Of a stretch of DNA of 64,000 bases, positions 1 to 10,324 are shown piece after piece. The notes beneath the pieces were generated by a model. The model saw only the letters and a list, made by a program, of their open reading frames with translations. It ran no database searches and was not told the DNA's origin. The stretch is from the NCBI GenBank assembly GCA_003999685.1, contig CP021225.1:1178001-1242000 (forward strand), given 5' to 3'. The stretch comes from Taiwanofungus camphoratus (taxonomy: Eukaryota; Basidiomycota; Agaricomycetes; Polyporales; Taiwanofungaceae). The position numbers were made by a program, and so were the translations under genes. The stretch's first letter is position 1. Each line of letters starts with the position of its first letter.

Positions 1-31
1 ATCAATCACTAACTTATACTAACCGGTGAAG

Positions 32-500
32 GACACGGATGCGGACAAAGTATGGGCCGAGTTCGAGTTCACCAATGTCAAGCCAATTGCTCAGGCCGAG
101 CTCGCGGGAACGTACTTCGCCACTGCGTCGTCTGTAGTCCCAGCAGCATCTACAACTCTCAGCTATTCCCTAACCGTACCCAGTCATCTGTGTCGGCCTT
201 GTCGACCTCCATGTCCCATCCCAGTAGCAGCGCAAACTCGAAGGCGAAAATAGAGGCCGCTGTTGAGGATGCGGCCGTGTCCTCTGCATCGTCTGCTGCG
301 TCTTCTGGAACCATCGATCTGAGTGGGTTGACGCGCAATACGTACATTATCATGGGCATGCTTGGCGGCGCGCTTGTGCTGCTCATCGGTGTGGTCGCCA
401 AACTCTTCGCTGGCTCCCGTAACAACACGGGGTGCACTTCGAAAAGCCCTACGAGCCAGATAGCCAGGCGTTCCAAACGCGATATGATGGTGGTGGAGAG
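32..500 (+). pseudogene. Broken C-terminal tail of a membrane-anchored aspartic protease
   Basis: This stretch repeats, in broken form, the last exon of the protease encoded at 7303-9643 on the other strand. A plausible acceptor AG at 30-31 is followed by a match to the TDAN..AWAEF start of that exon, then by the Ser-rich stalk, the shared SGLTRNTYIIMG membrane segment and the MHFEKPYEPDS tail. The match changes frame near base 180. It changes again near base 437, where about ten residues between the membrane segment and MHFEKP are missing. The catalytic exons are not in the window. I infer an inactive relic of a paralogue, possibly continuing off the left edge. It could be the end of a longer gene read with sequencing errors, but two separate lesions make that less likely. 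Confidence 0.75.
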
Positions 501-1764
501 TGGGCATTGTGTTTGGGCAATGTGACGGACCGAGGCGTAATTACGCAGTCGACCTCCTGCTGGCCAGAGAACTCATTCGCCAAGGACGCTCAACTTCGGC
601 TTCGTATTTACTCCATCCTACTTTGTTTGACATATACTATCCATGCCTACTTCATTCATTAGTTCTTGAAGTCAATGCAAGGTACGCACATCAACAACAA
701 ATGCCCGATGACGTCGAGACACATTTGACAGGTGATGGCCTACTTGTCTGGAAACAGATTGTTGGTGAAGCTTGCTGGGCAGGCAGAACGGAACTACTAC
801 AAAGCCATGGCAGCCCAGTGATAGCTTTGAAAGACCTTGTCATCTCTGTAGCATCTGTGACAGCAGTCCAGACTCATCGTAATGTGGTGCCAGTCTTATC
901 TATAACGTTAATGTCACAGTAGGGTACTCAGATGCAGAAAGGGGGGTGTATCCTCATGTGCATGCCAGCAACAAGCATCCTTATCGACAAGATGATCAAA
1001 AGGCACCCTGATCGCGACGGGCAGCCGTGTATAAGAGCGTATCGGTAAAATCAACGCGATTTTGCTCGCGAGAGGAGGACAAACGGAGACATCAGTGCTG
1101 AAAGTCGGTCTCGTTCACTAGAAGGGAACATCGCGTGGAGCAAACTCAGCAAGATAGAGGGGCCGAGCCACCGTTCTTGCTACTATCCGGTGCTGCTATT
1201 ATGTACTCGGAGACACTCGCGTACGTCTACGAACGTGGAGTGGCCGTGGACGATATAGACACTGCGTCAATAATGCTCATGATCGCTCGCCGACAATGAC
1301 CGGGAGGGGATACAGGGCATGGCCCACAGGTATGCCGAACCAGGCTGGGCAACTCGGGGCCGGCGATACGGAAAAAGATAGACGGTTAGGAACAACATCG
1401 GAAAGAATAAGTGGAAGAAAGAGTATGTGGAATGTTAGAGAGTGTTCAAGACAGGCGACGAGGATCTCGACCGTTGGGCCAATGAGAACGTGACCGCATC
1501 GACCGTGGCTGATGGCGGACGGATACGGAGGATGAATCCCCAATCAGGAAGGTAAGTGCCAAATGGGGAAGGTCAGTATCCAAAATTGGAAATTACATGT
1601 GACATCATCGATATCTAGTGCGGGAAAGCTGGGCCTACGTCTCGCTCTTCAAAACTCCAATGTCGACGCTTTCCTTCAGCCAGCGCTCCTAACCCTAACC
1701 GCTCGTTACCTCTCTCATCTTCCTCTTCCTCTCCTCCCTCCATTTCTCCTTACCTCCTCTCACA
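501..1764. other. Intergenic DNA, upstream region of TPS1
   Basis: No gene can be supported here. A + strand stretch at about 1098-1299 stays open for some 65 codons and ends in TGA at 1297-1299. It reads like a protein, but it has no early ATG and no family I recognise. AGGGG cores, the yeast stress-element sequence, occur near 1155 and 1304 and would fit stress control of TPS1, but such short motifs are also expected by chance. Confidence 0.4.
1687..1700 (+). promoter_or_regulatory. Double CCCTAA (telo-box-like) element before TPS1
   Basis: Two adjacent copies of the telomere-type hexamer CCCTAA lie about 65 bases upstream of the TPS1 start codon and are followed by a pyrimidine-rich leader. 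In plants and some fungi such telo-boxes bind Myb-type or general regulatory factors. The role here is inferred from position only. Confidence 0.3.
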
Positions 1765-3990
1765 ATGTCAACCACGCGCCCTACACCGTCGTCGTCGTCC
1801 TCCAACATGCTCTCCCCCACCCTACCCGACCTCGACGGCGAGCAAGGCCACCTCATCGTCGTCTCCAACCGTCTCCCCATCACCATCAACAAGGATGCCC
1901 AGGGCGAGTACCACTTCAAGATGTCCTCCGGCGGGCTCGTCTCCGCCCTCTCCGGCTGCAAAAAATCCATGTCCTTCACCTGGATCGGCTGGCCGGGCTT
2001 CTTCATCCCCCCCAAGGACCGACCCCTCGTCGACCGCCGCCTCATGGATGAGTACTCCTGCCAGGCTGTCTACCTCGACGACGACGTCGCAGACCGCCAC
2101 TACAACGGCTTTTCCAACTCGATCCTCTGGCCCCTCTTCCATTACCACCCTGGCGAGATGAACTTTGAAGAGGAGAACTGGCTAGCGTATAGACAGGCTA
2201 ACATGGCCTTTGCCCAGGTCATCATGAAGCAGCTCTCGCCCGGCTCCATGGTCTGGGTCCAGGACTATCATCTTATGCTCCTCCCCATGCTCCTCCGCAC
2301 CCTCATCGACGGCCCACAGAACGTCGGTGAGACGACGAGCATCGAGCTCGAGCGGATACTTGAGGGTATCGAGACGGACGACATCCCGCCCCCACGCCTG
2401 CCCAACGTTAAGATCGGCTTCTTCCTGCACACACCATTCCCGTCATCCGAGATATACAGGTGAGTCGCGTGTCCGTTTTACAGACGCTGTCTATGAAACC
2501 TTTCCGCATCTGCGGTGGACTGTGTGTGACGATCACTGGCGCTGGAGACGACGCCTGCGGTGTCGCGTCACAGCTCGGGCGCCCGCGTCCCATTGCATAC
2601 GACAGTCTCCGTTTCATCAGTCAACACTTTCCAGCGGGTCGTTTCTGGACTGCCCGTTTTGGCAGGTGGTTTCATTACAATGAATTCGTTTCAAGTGTCA
2701 TGAGTTTGTATGACTGAAAATCAATTCATTCTCAACTTGTGATCCATTCGCCTCTCCTTTTGCACCCAAATTTTGACCTTGCACCTCTCTCAGGATCCTA
2801 CCTGTGCGACGGGAGATCTTGCTGGGCATTCTGTACTCGGACCTGATCGGGTTCCACACGTACGACTATGCGCGGCACTTCCTGTCGTCATGCACGCGTA
2901 TCCTGGCGCTGCCGACGATGCCAAACGGGGTCGAATTCGAGGGACGCTTGGCGCACGTCGGGACGTTCCCAATCGGGATTGACCCCGCGTCGTTCATCGA
3001 GAACCTGAAGAAGGAAAGCGTACAGAGGCGGATCAAGCAGCTCGAGCAGCGGTTCGGCGACGTGACGGTGATCGTAGGTGTTGACCGGCTGGACTACATC
3101 AAGGGTGTGCCGCAGAAGCTGCACGCGCTGGAGTTGTTCCTGAGCCAGCATCCCGAGTACGTGGGGAAGGTGGGCTAGGCATCTTTTCTCTTACTCAATT
3201 CCGATCTCATCAGCGGATGTAGGTCGTGCTGGCGCAGCTGGCGGTACCCTCGCGGCAGGACGTGGAGGAGTACCAGAACCTGCGCGCGACGGTGAATGAG
3301 CTGGTGGGGCGGATCAATGGGCGATTCGGCACGGTGGACTTCATGCCGATTCACTTCATGCACAAGAGCTTGCCGTTTGACGAGTTGTGTGCGCTGTACG
3401 CGATCAGCGATGTGTGCTTGGTGAGCTCGACGCGTGACGGCATGAATTTGGTGTGTCCTGATCTTTGTGCGGGGGCGGGGAGATGCTGACCTGTGGACAT
3501 CACGGTGGTGCACAGGTGTCGTATGAGTATATCGCGTGTCAGCAGGAGCGGCAGGGTGTGATGATCCTCTCCGAGTTCGCCGGCGCGGCGCAGAGCTTGA
3601 ACGGGAGTATTGTCGTGAATCCGTGGGACTCGCAGCAGGTCGCAGATGCGATCTTCGAAGCGGTCACGATGGATGCAGAGACGCGGGCAGAGAACCATAG
3701 GAAACTGTTCAAGGTACCTCTTATCGTGCATACCATCGCTGGTCATGGTTGACCAACGTCTGCACCTTGTGTAGTATGTGAACAAGTACTCGGCAGCGTT
3801 CTGGGGCACATCGTTCGTGCGCGACATGACGAAGCTGAAGACACTTGAGGAGACGCCCACGGAGCACGAGGAGGGTGGGCAGGCGGAGCTGCGAATGAAG
3901 CGCGAAGACCTGAAGGGGAGCACGATTGTCGAGGGGAACGTTCCCGTCACACCGCCCGTCAACGCGCCTGCGCCTGCGAACCATGCATAG
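1765..3990 (+). CDS. TPS1: Alpha,alpha-trehalose-6-phosphate synthase
   Basis: The enzyme joins UDP-glucose and glucose-6-phosphate into trehalose-6-phosphate in the cytosol. This is the first step in making the stress sugar trehalose, and its product also restrains glycolysis. Exons are 1765-2459, 2794-3169, 3223-3450, 3516-3713 and 3775-3990, giving 570 residues in one frame with GT..AG introns. Family landmarks of glycosyltransferase family 20 appear in order: SNRLPITI, SGGLVSAL, WIGWPG, WVQDYHLMLLP, GFFLHTPFPSSEIYR, PIGIDP, VDRLDYIKG, STRDGMNL and SEFAGAAQSL. Length and content match the synthase alone, with no phosphatase domain. The first intron (334 bases) is long for this window. The start was chosen as the first ATG before the conserved N-terminus. 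The product call is firm. Confidence 0.97.
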
Positions 3991-4522
3991 CACGCCATCT
4001 GGTGCTGCCAGGATGTATCGTTATTGCATCAGACGTACGTTAGAGTGGAAGGAGGGAAAGTGTGGACTGGACAAAGAAGTGAACCAAGTAAACGCTGTCT
4101 GTTTTAGTATCTGTTGTCATCTATAATTACCGCATCCCGCATTCGACTTGTCCTTCCCGCTCCCATTGACACTTGCTGTTTCCATATCGTACTTCACGCC
4201 TTTTTTCTGTTGTCTCATCTACTGCTAGTTCCACATGATATTGGCTGCATAGACATGCTGTGGTTTTAGGTCTAATAAATACGCATAATTGACCATTACC
4301 TCTGCATGAAAATCAGTCCAGAATATATAATTAGGAATGACGCCCCACGACTGAATAGTGGGCGCCTTATTGAGTCTTGACAGTGTCGCGCAGTGGGAAA
4401 CGCGTGATGTCACAACGTGACTTACGCGTTTCATTTACGCGTTCGTCTTGCGAGTTCTCCGAACAGCCTGCTATCATCCGCCACCGTATAGATAGCGCGC
4501 GGCCTCCTCGACTAACACTATA
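3991..4522. other. Intergenic DNA between TPS1 and RFC5
   Basis: This is the TPS1 3' flank and the upstream region of the RFC5-type gene. I see no open frame or repeat worth naming. Confidence 0.6.
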
Positions 4523-6295
4523 ATGTCTCTCTGGGTAGACAAGGTAGTGTTTTGGACTCTACTCCTGCCTTGACTTCGACTACACTAATCCTACTTTGAC
4601 CACCAGCATCGACCACGCTCGCTTGACGACCTCCACTATCATGCAGGCCTCTCAAATCGCTTGCGCGCTCTAGTGGGTGTAGCTCTCTTTACAATATCAC
4701 CTTTCTCTTGGTGCTGTAAGAACGGCTCTGACTTGAGCCAATGAATAGGCAGCGTCGGGCGACTTCCCACATATGCTATTCTACGGACCATCTGGCGCAG
4801 GAAAGAAGACTCGGATTGCGTGCACGCTGAGAGAATTGTTCGGGAAAGGCGTTGAGAAGGTTTGTTATCATCATCCAAGTTGAGGTGGACCACGAAGGGA
4901 GGGAAATGACAGGGGACTTGTGTAACAGCTGAAAATCGATCAGCGGGTATTCATGACCCCATCACGGCGAAAGCTCGACGTCAACGTTGTGCAGAGCAAC
5001 TTCCACATTGAGATTACACCGAGGTCAGCCTTGTGGGTTTTATCCTGAAACAAATGCTGAGGTTGTCTGCTTGTACGACTCGTCGACGTATGAAGCGAAG
5101 TGGGGAACTACGACCGAGTTATAATTCAGGAGCTTTTGAAAGAAATCGCCCAAACACAACAGGTCGACCTCAATGCTAAACAGCGCTTCAAAGGTGTGTT
5201 TTCCCGCCTTTCTCAAAGTCTGGTCTCTCACAATGGTCTGGTATTTCTGTAGTGGTAGTGATCAATGAGGCGGATTCCCTGTCGCGTGATGCACAGGCTG
5301 CTCTCCGGCGTACGATGGAAAAATACATGTCGAACATGCGCATTATACTCTGCGCAAACTCCACCTCACGGCTCATAGCGCCCATCAAGAGCCGGTGTTT
5401 ACTGATGCGCGTCGCAGCGCCAACAGCACAAGAGGTGAGATCAACGTGCTGTCACCGCATCCTCGTAGAAATACAAAGCCACATGTTTATCGCTCCATGC
5501 AGATGGAAGAAGTGCTACGATATGTTGGCAAGAAAGAGGGGTTTGATGTGCCTGATAAAATCGCCGGCGATATTGTGGAGGATGCGAATGGCAACCTGCG
5601 CAAGGCCGTACTCGTCCTCGAGGCACTGAAAATGCAGTCGTGGGTACCTTCCCTCCCTCCTCTAGCTCTACCAGCCTAGCATTCCATTCCTACCGCAACT
5701 TGCTAATGCATATGTCCGTAGGACGGACCTTGACAAGCCCATAACGATCGCGAAGCCCGATTGGGAGACTTACTGCCACAAGGTTGCGGACATGATCGTA
5801 CAGGACCAATCGCCTGCCCGCGTGATGGAGGTGCGGGCAAAGCTGTATGAACTGTTGAGCCATTGCATACCGCCGACTATAGTACTCAAGGTGTTTTCAC
5901 TCTTATTTGGTCGGTATTACTATTAACCATAAGGTACTGATGCAGACCATTGCGGACCGTGTGGTAGAGCAGGTAGATGAAAGCCTCAAATCAGATATCA
6001 TGCATTGGGCAGCCGTCTACGTACGTATCCTCACCGTTCCTTCGTTCATATACCTTCCTTATTTCTTGTCCTGTAGGAGGTGCGCATGCGAATAGGCAAT
6101 AAAAAGATCTTCCATCTTGAGGCATGGGTCGTCAAGGTAATGAGTCTCTACAAGGTGTGCATGATCTTCCGTCTAGGCGTTTCTGTTTTTACCTGCCGAG
6201 TCCTACGCTTATATTCCGTGGATCATGAACGCTAATGGAATTACTGTGGACAGCACTTCTTCTATGACATAGATATGACGGGGTTTGAAGATTAG
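4523..6295 (+). CDS. RFC5: Replication factor C small subunit (yeast RFC5 / human RFC3 type)
   Basis: This is a subunit of the five-part clamp loader that places PCNA on primed DNA. It is an AAA+ protein acting in nuclear replication, repair and the checkpoint. I traced eleven exons: 4523-4543, 4607-4672, 4749-4859, 4929-5023, 5096-5193, 5253-5434, 5503-5639, 5722-5890, 5946-6020, 6077-6154 and 6254-6295. They join in frame to 357 residues, the usual family size. The start is MSLWVDK, followed by the P-loop GPSGAGKKT, the [19 protein letters not shown] Walker B region and the SRC sensor motif in [10 protein letters not shown]. The tail [11 protein letters not shown] is typical of this subunit rather than RFC2-4. 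The codon after the first intron reads His where the family usually has Tyr (YRP). The last exon encodes 13 residues. Confidence 0.95.
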
Positions 6296-6762
6296 GGACG
6301 TGGATTGATCGATGCAGAGTGTACTTGTAACAACGGGTATTGTATTAGTGGTTATCGCTGCCCGTGTCGCCCTTTTATGGTCTCGAAGGTATTGATGAGA
6401 ATTACTAAAGCTCTGCAGCGCTTGCACACAAATCAAGTTCATTGTTGTGCAGAGTTCGATGTGCTGCTGATTTGGAACATAGATGTCTTTGTTGTAGCTC
6501 TGCATGCCGGGCTGCGGATTGGCAGAAGCGCAGGCAGCCATGTAAGGCTCGAGACCATCTGGAGTAGAAACTTGATAAATTACTCTAGAAAGCGTGCGCA
6601 GACTCCAGAAGATAGACAATACTGTAACAAGTCTTCAATGGCTGTGGAGTCCTTGTGGCTACGACTACGACCATTGAAAATGTTAGCAAAATGGTCATCA
6701 GTGATATAATATGACCTTCGACTATACTCATAGACGTTTCGGATATTCATACCCTCAGCTCC
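6296..6762. other. Intergenic DNA
   Basis: This stretch lies downstream of RFC5. Short open frames occur on both strands, but none has a recognisable motif or splice structure. Confidence 0.5.
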
Positions 6763-7020
6763 CTATTCAACTTCCTCTGGCTCCTGAACTGCTTCCAATA
6801 ACTCCATGATGTCTTCTTTGATAGGACGTTGTTCTTGCTCCTGCCTTGTTGCTTCGGTGATGAACACGGACCGTTTGTAGAACAAAGGCCCCTGACCTTG
6901 TGACTGTGGCGAAGAGTTAAGCTAAACGATGTTATTCATTCTAGCAGGACCGAAAATCCCATTTGGAAGGTTACGCAGCGATGAATCATCAGATGGTTTG
7001 TAAATGTTTCGAGGCCGAAG
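6763..7020 (-). pseudogene. C-terminal fragment of an unrecognised protein with an in-frame stop
   Basis: On the minus strand a protein-like reading runs from about 7020 through motifs such as RNIYKPSDDSSL, GQGPLFYKRSVF and TEATRQEQEQ to a stop at 6763-6765. It is interrupted by an in-frame TAG at 6922-6924. A CAG-to-TAG change would explain that stop, because the same frame continues cleanly on both sides. An intron ending at the AG of that TAG is possible, but no convincing donor fits. I do not recognise the family. No upstream exons could be linked to it, so I call it a broken fragment. Confidence 0.45.
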
Positions 7021-7302
7021 TATTAGAAATTGTTTGGTTAAGGACGCACGATCGCGTGAAACACACTGATAGCCAGACACTCGGAGTCACATGTTCCACT
7101 CTGGCCGTTAGACGGGACATAAGTTATTGCTTTAACAGTTTGCTACAAGTCCATGAGTAGGTGGTGTACCAGTAGGTGAATGATCGACAACGAACGATAA
7201 AAGCAAGAAATGAAGAAAGCAGAGTTGAGCCTAGTCACAACCAGGCAACCTTGATGCAACAGATCACCAGATAGCTACAAGCATCATCACAAATCACACC
7301 GA

Positions 7303-9643
7303 TCACTGCCTAGGATCATCATACGGAGTAGAAAACACTTCACTGTCTGGCTCGTACGGCTTCTCGAAATGCATAGGTGGGCGCATTGTTGAAATCTCTC
7401 GGTACCCTTTGTTCGCCCTTGCATTCGAAATCATTTTGGCCAGCACGGCGATCAGAAGCACGAGTACGCCGCCAAGCAAGCCCATGATGATGTACGTGTT
7501 TCGTGTCAACCCGCTCAGATCGACAGGACTTGATGAGGGGCTGAACGATGATGCTGCCGCTGCTGCGAGATCGGCATTGAGCTTCTTAGGATCCGCGCTG
7601 GCAGTGCTACTCGATGCAGAAGCAGAAGCTGAGCTGGAGTGGGGAACAGACGCCGTCGTAACCGGGGAAGACGTCGCCGCGCCGCTGGGAGCAGTGAGGG
7701 AGAAGGTAGCAGTAGCAGACGCGGCCTCTGCCATCGACGACGAACTAGCAAAGTTCTGGTATTCGAGCTGTGCGATGCGCTGGATGTTCAGCTTGTCGAA
7801 TTCAGCCCATGCCTCGTTCGCATCTGTGGTCTGCCAGGCACGTCAGTGACCCCAGCAGAAGTCATGAATCGGATTGGAGGTTCGAGCTTACACTGAGGAT
7901 CTGCATGAACGGTGCACTATTGCCAGTACCAGTGAAATTGGTACCGTAATCCAGAAGTGTGTACACATTGCGCATGAATGTGTCGCCCAAGATGAAGTCT
8001 ACACGACCATTGTAGATGAGATCCAAATGGTTACACCTGGTTACAGTCTAGCACTTACCAAGGCCTGAGTCAGCCGGTGAATACGAGAACGCTGCCTGAC
8101 AGGAGTAGCTGCCATCAGGGTTGACATTGACAGCAATTGCATCGATGGGGTTGATGGGGAACGTCCGGTCACTGTAGCACCGTAAATGATTCTCGCTGGG
8201 TGCACAAGGGAAATGCACCTAGAACAGGACGCACCCGAAAACCATGCTGATGTTGACTTTGCTGTGGCACGGCAGTGTGTAGGTCTGCAGGTCGTCGCTG
8301 AATTTCGCCCCAGATATGTGCTTGTACATTGCGTCGACATAGAATGGAGGCGCCGTAGCTACGAACGCAAGACTATGAGTAAGACTTGAAGTTGAGTTGC
8401 GCCAATATACCCACCCAGGGAAGTTCCAGTATCGAAGATGATGGTGGTCTGATTCGGACCTGGGGCCGCTGTCACATAGTTGGCTCTATGTTGTCAAATT
8501 ACGGTGAGTCTAGCATGTAACAGACACAGGATGATACTCACCCTAGAGAATGACCTGTGAGGAATTCACCGTTCACATACACGCCATCCATATACGTCTC
8601 CCACGAAAGTTCCGAGATAACTGGCAACTTGGGCGTCGATGTAATTTCAGTAAGGTTCGCAACAAGTTCAGCTTATACGAGCATGGATTAGAACGCAGAA
8701 TAAGACGCTGATAATTCTTGTAAGAACGCACCGATCGTCATCACGCCACCCTGCGTGATACCGATATTTGACCGAGACAACAAGAAAGTGATAAAGTTGG
8801 GTTCGTCGGGATAGAAATTGAAAATCTTGTAATTCAGTGCATTCTGCTTAGACACGAAAAAATAGACACGAGGGGAGTCACTCACATTGACAAGGAACGG
8901 AAACCCGTCATATTGCGTGCCGTTAAGCTCGTAGAAGACAGACGATGCCAACGGCCTATTAGTGAGCATCATTGATTAGACGCATTCGTTGGCTTTCATA
9001 GGTGTATAAGTACGTACGGGCCAACTCCGAGCAATCCCTGATCGAACCCTGGCGTGCTCGCATTGCTACCAGGAGCGTCGACTATAAGGGTTGGAGATTG
9101 TCAGGGAGTAAGGCAAGGTAAAGAAGAGCATACTTACTGAAAGCTTGTCCTTCAACCGTGAACTCTCCAAGAGAGACATTAGCTAGGACAACTGGGCCAG
9201 AAGCGCTGGTCGTGTCGCTAGAAAGCAATACATCAAAATTTGGGTATCTAGATGTTTGGGCACTTGACTTACACGTATGTGATCGTAGCGTTGTGCCCCG
9301 TCTCTGCAAGACCGGTGAAGGACACACCCTCAGTATTGATCCAAAGATCTGAACTTCCAGAGTCAATTTGGACCTAGCAAGTTTAGATCAGCCGACGGAG
9401 ATGGGAACGCATTTTCATTTGGAGACCAAGGAATATGCTTACCTGGAATGGCTGCCCTTGAACATATACCGTCGCAGTGTACAAAAAGTCCTCATCGTTT
9501 GAGAAGCCTAAATTGCCATTCGCATTCGGATTGGTAACGGTCACAGTTGTGGAATGTGCAGGGGCTCGGCGCTGTGCGGTGAATGGGATACTGAGAGCAT
9601 AACTCGAACCCACCAAAAACGAAAGAAAAGGCACCAGAAACAT
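7303..9643 (-). CDS. Pepsin-like aspartic protease with C-terminal membrane anchor
   Basis: This is a secretory aspartic peptidase of family A1. A hydrophobic signal peptide starts at 9643. Early exons are 9443-9643, 9273-9373 and 9138-9217, and several more follow down to the stop at 7303. Both catalytic aspartates are present. The first sits in a DSGSSDLW motif, with Ser replacing the more common Thr, and the second in IIFDTGTSLGG near 8430. Conserved features such as FILGDTFMRN follow near 7980. The C-terminus has a Ser/Ala-rich stalk, one transmembrane helix (TYIIMGLLGGVLVLLIAVLA) and a short cytosolic tail. The protein should therefore be tethered at the cell surface or in the secretory pathway, as the fungal yapsin-like and CDA12-type proteases are. 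A broken paralogue tail lies at 32-500. Exact limits of the middle exons need transcript data. Confidence 0.88.
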
Positions 9644-10324
9644 GGTAAAGGGAAGGTAAGAAGGGAACCGAGATGAGCCTACCGTTGGACTGCAACATTA
9701 TATTTATAATTTGAACAATGAGGCGAAGAGCATTGATGGGAGGCGGTGTTTCGCAACTCAGCGAGGCAGTTTACCAGGGCAGAGACGCCGAGTTGTCAGG
9801 CAAACTCCCGCCCTTTTGACAGACACCGCCGCACCGCTAAGCGTAGCGTGACTGTATTGGTCTTGTCTGGTTGCAATCGCACACGCATACTTACATATTG
9901 CAGAGAACAGTTCAGAGTTGGGAAATAGCAGACAAAATGAGAAAACCATGCGAGCCCAGTGAGACCGTCGAAGTTTGCGAGGCACAACGAGTGCTATAAG
10001 GAATCATTCATCATATGCACCATCCCTCGCGGCGACCATGATGGGACAGATCAAGCTTCAAGCGCTGATATTGTCACTGTAGGTATGTGATGTAAGTACA
10101 AACAAGTAATAGCTCTAGTCCGGATGCACTCGCTCCAAATTGGACATTAGTCATACTTGTATCGGCATGCATTTCCCATAATGGACATTTCTGAGTCTGA
10201 AATAGCATATCCCGAGAGGGAAAGCTAAATGCTGCGACTTGCCTGCCAACTTGCATTTCTGAATGACATAAATTCGTTTATCACAAGCCCTCATCCCGGG
10301 CGACTATGTAAAGGCCCGTGCCCA
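9644..10324. other. Divergent intergenic region, protease and bHLH gene
   Basis: This is the shared upstream region of the minus-strand protease and the plus-strand bHLH gene. I see no gene in it. Confidence 0.5.

Noticed and set aside
1687-1700. CCCTAA units as evidence of a chromosome end
   Set aside because: Only two units are present and they lie inside an ordinary upstream region flanked by single-copy genes.
10229-10324. In-frame upstream ATG of the bHLH gene as the start
   Set aside because: The extra 32 residues have no conserved look, and the Ser-rich start at 10325 is more typical. Transcript data could change this.
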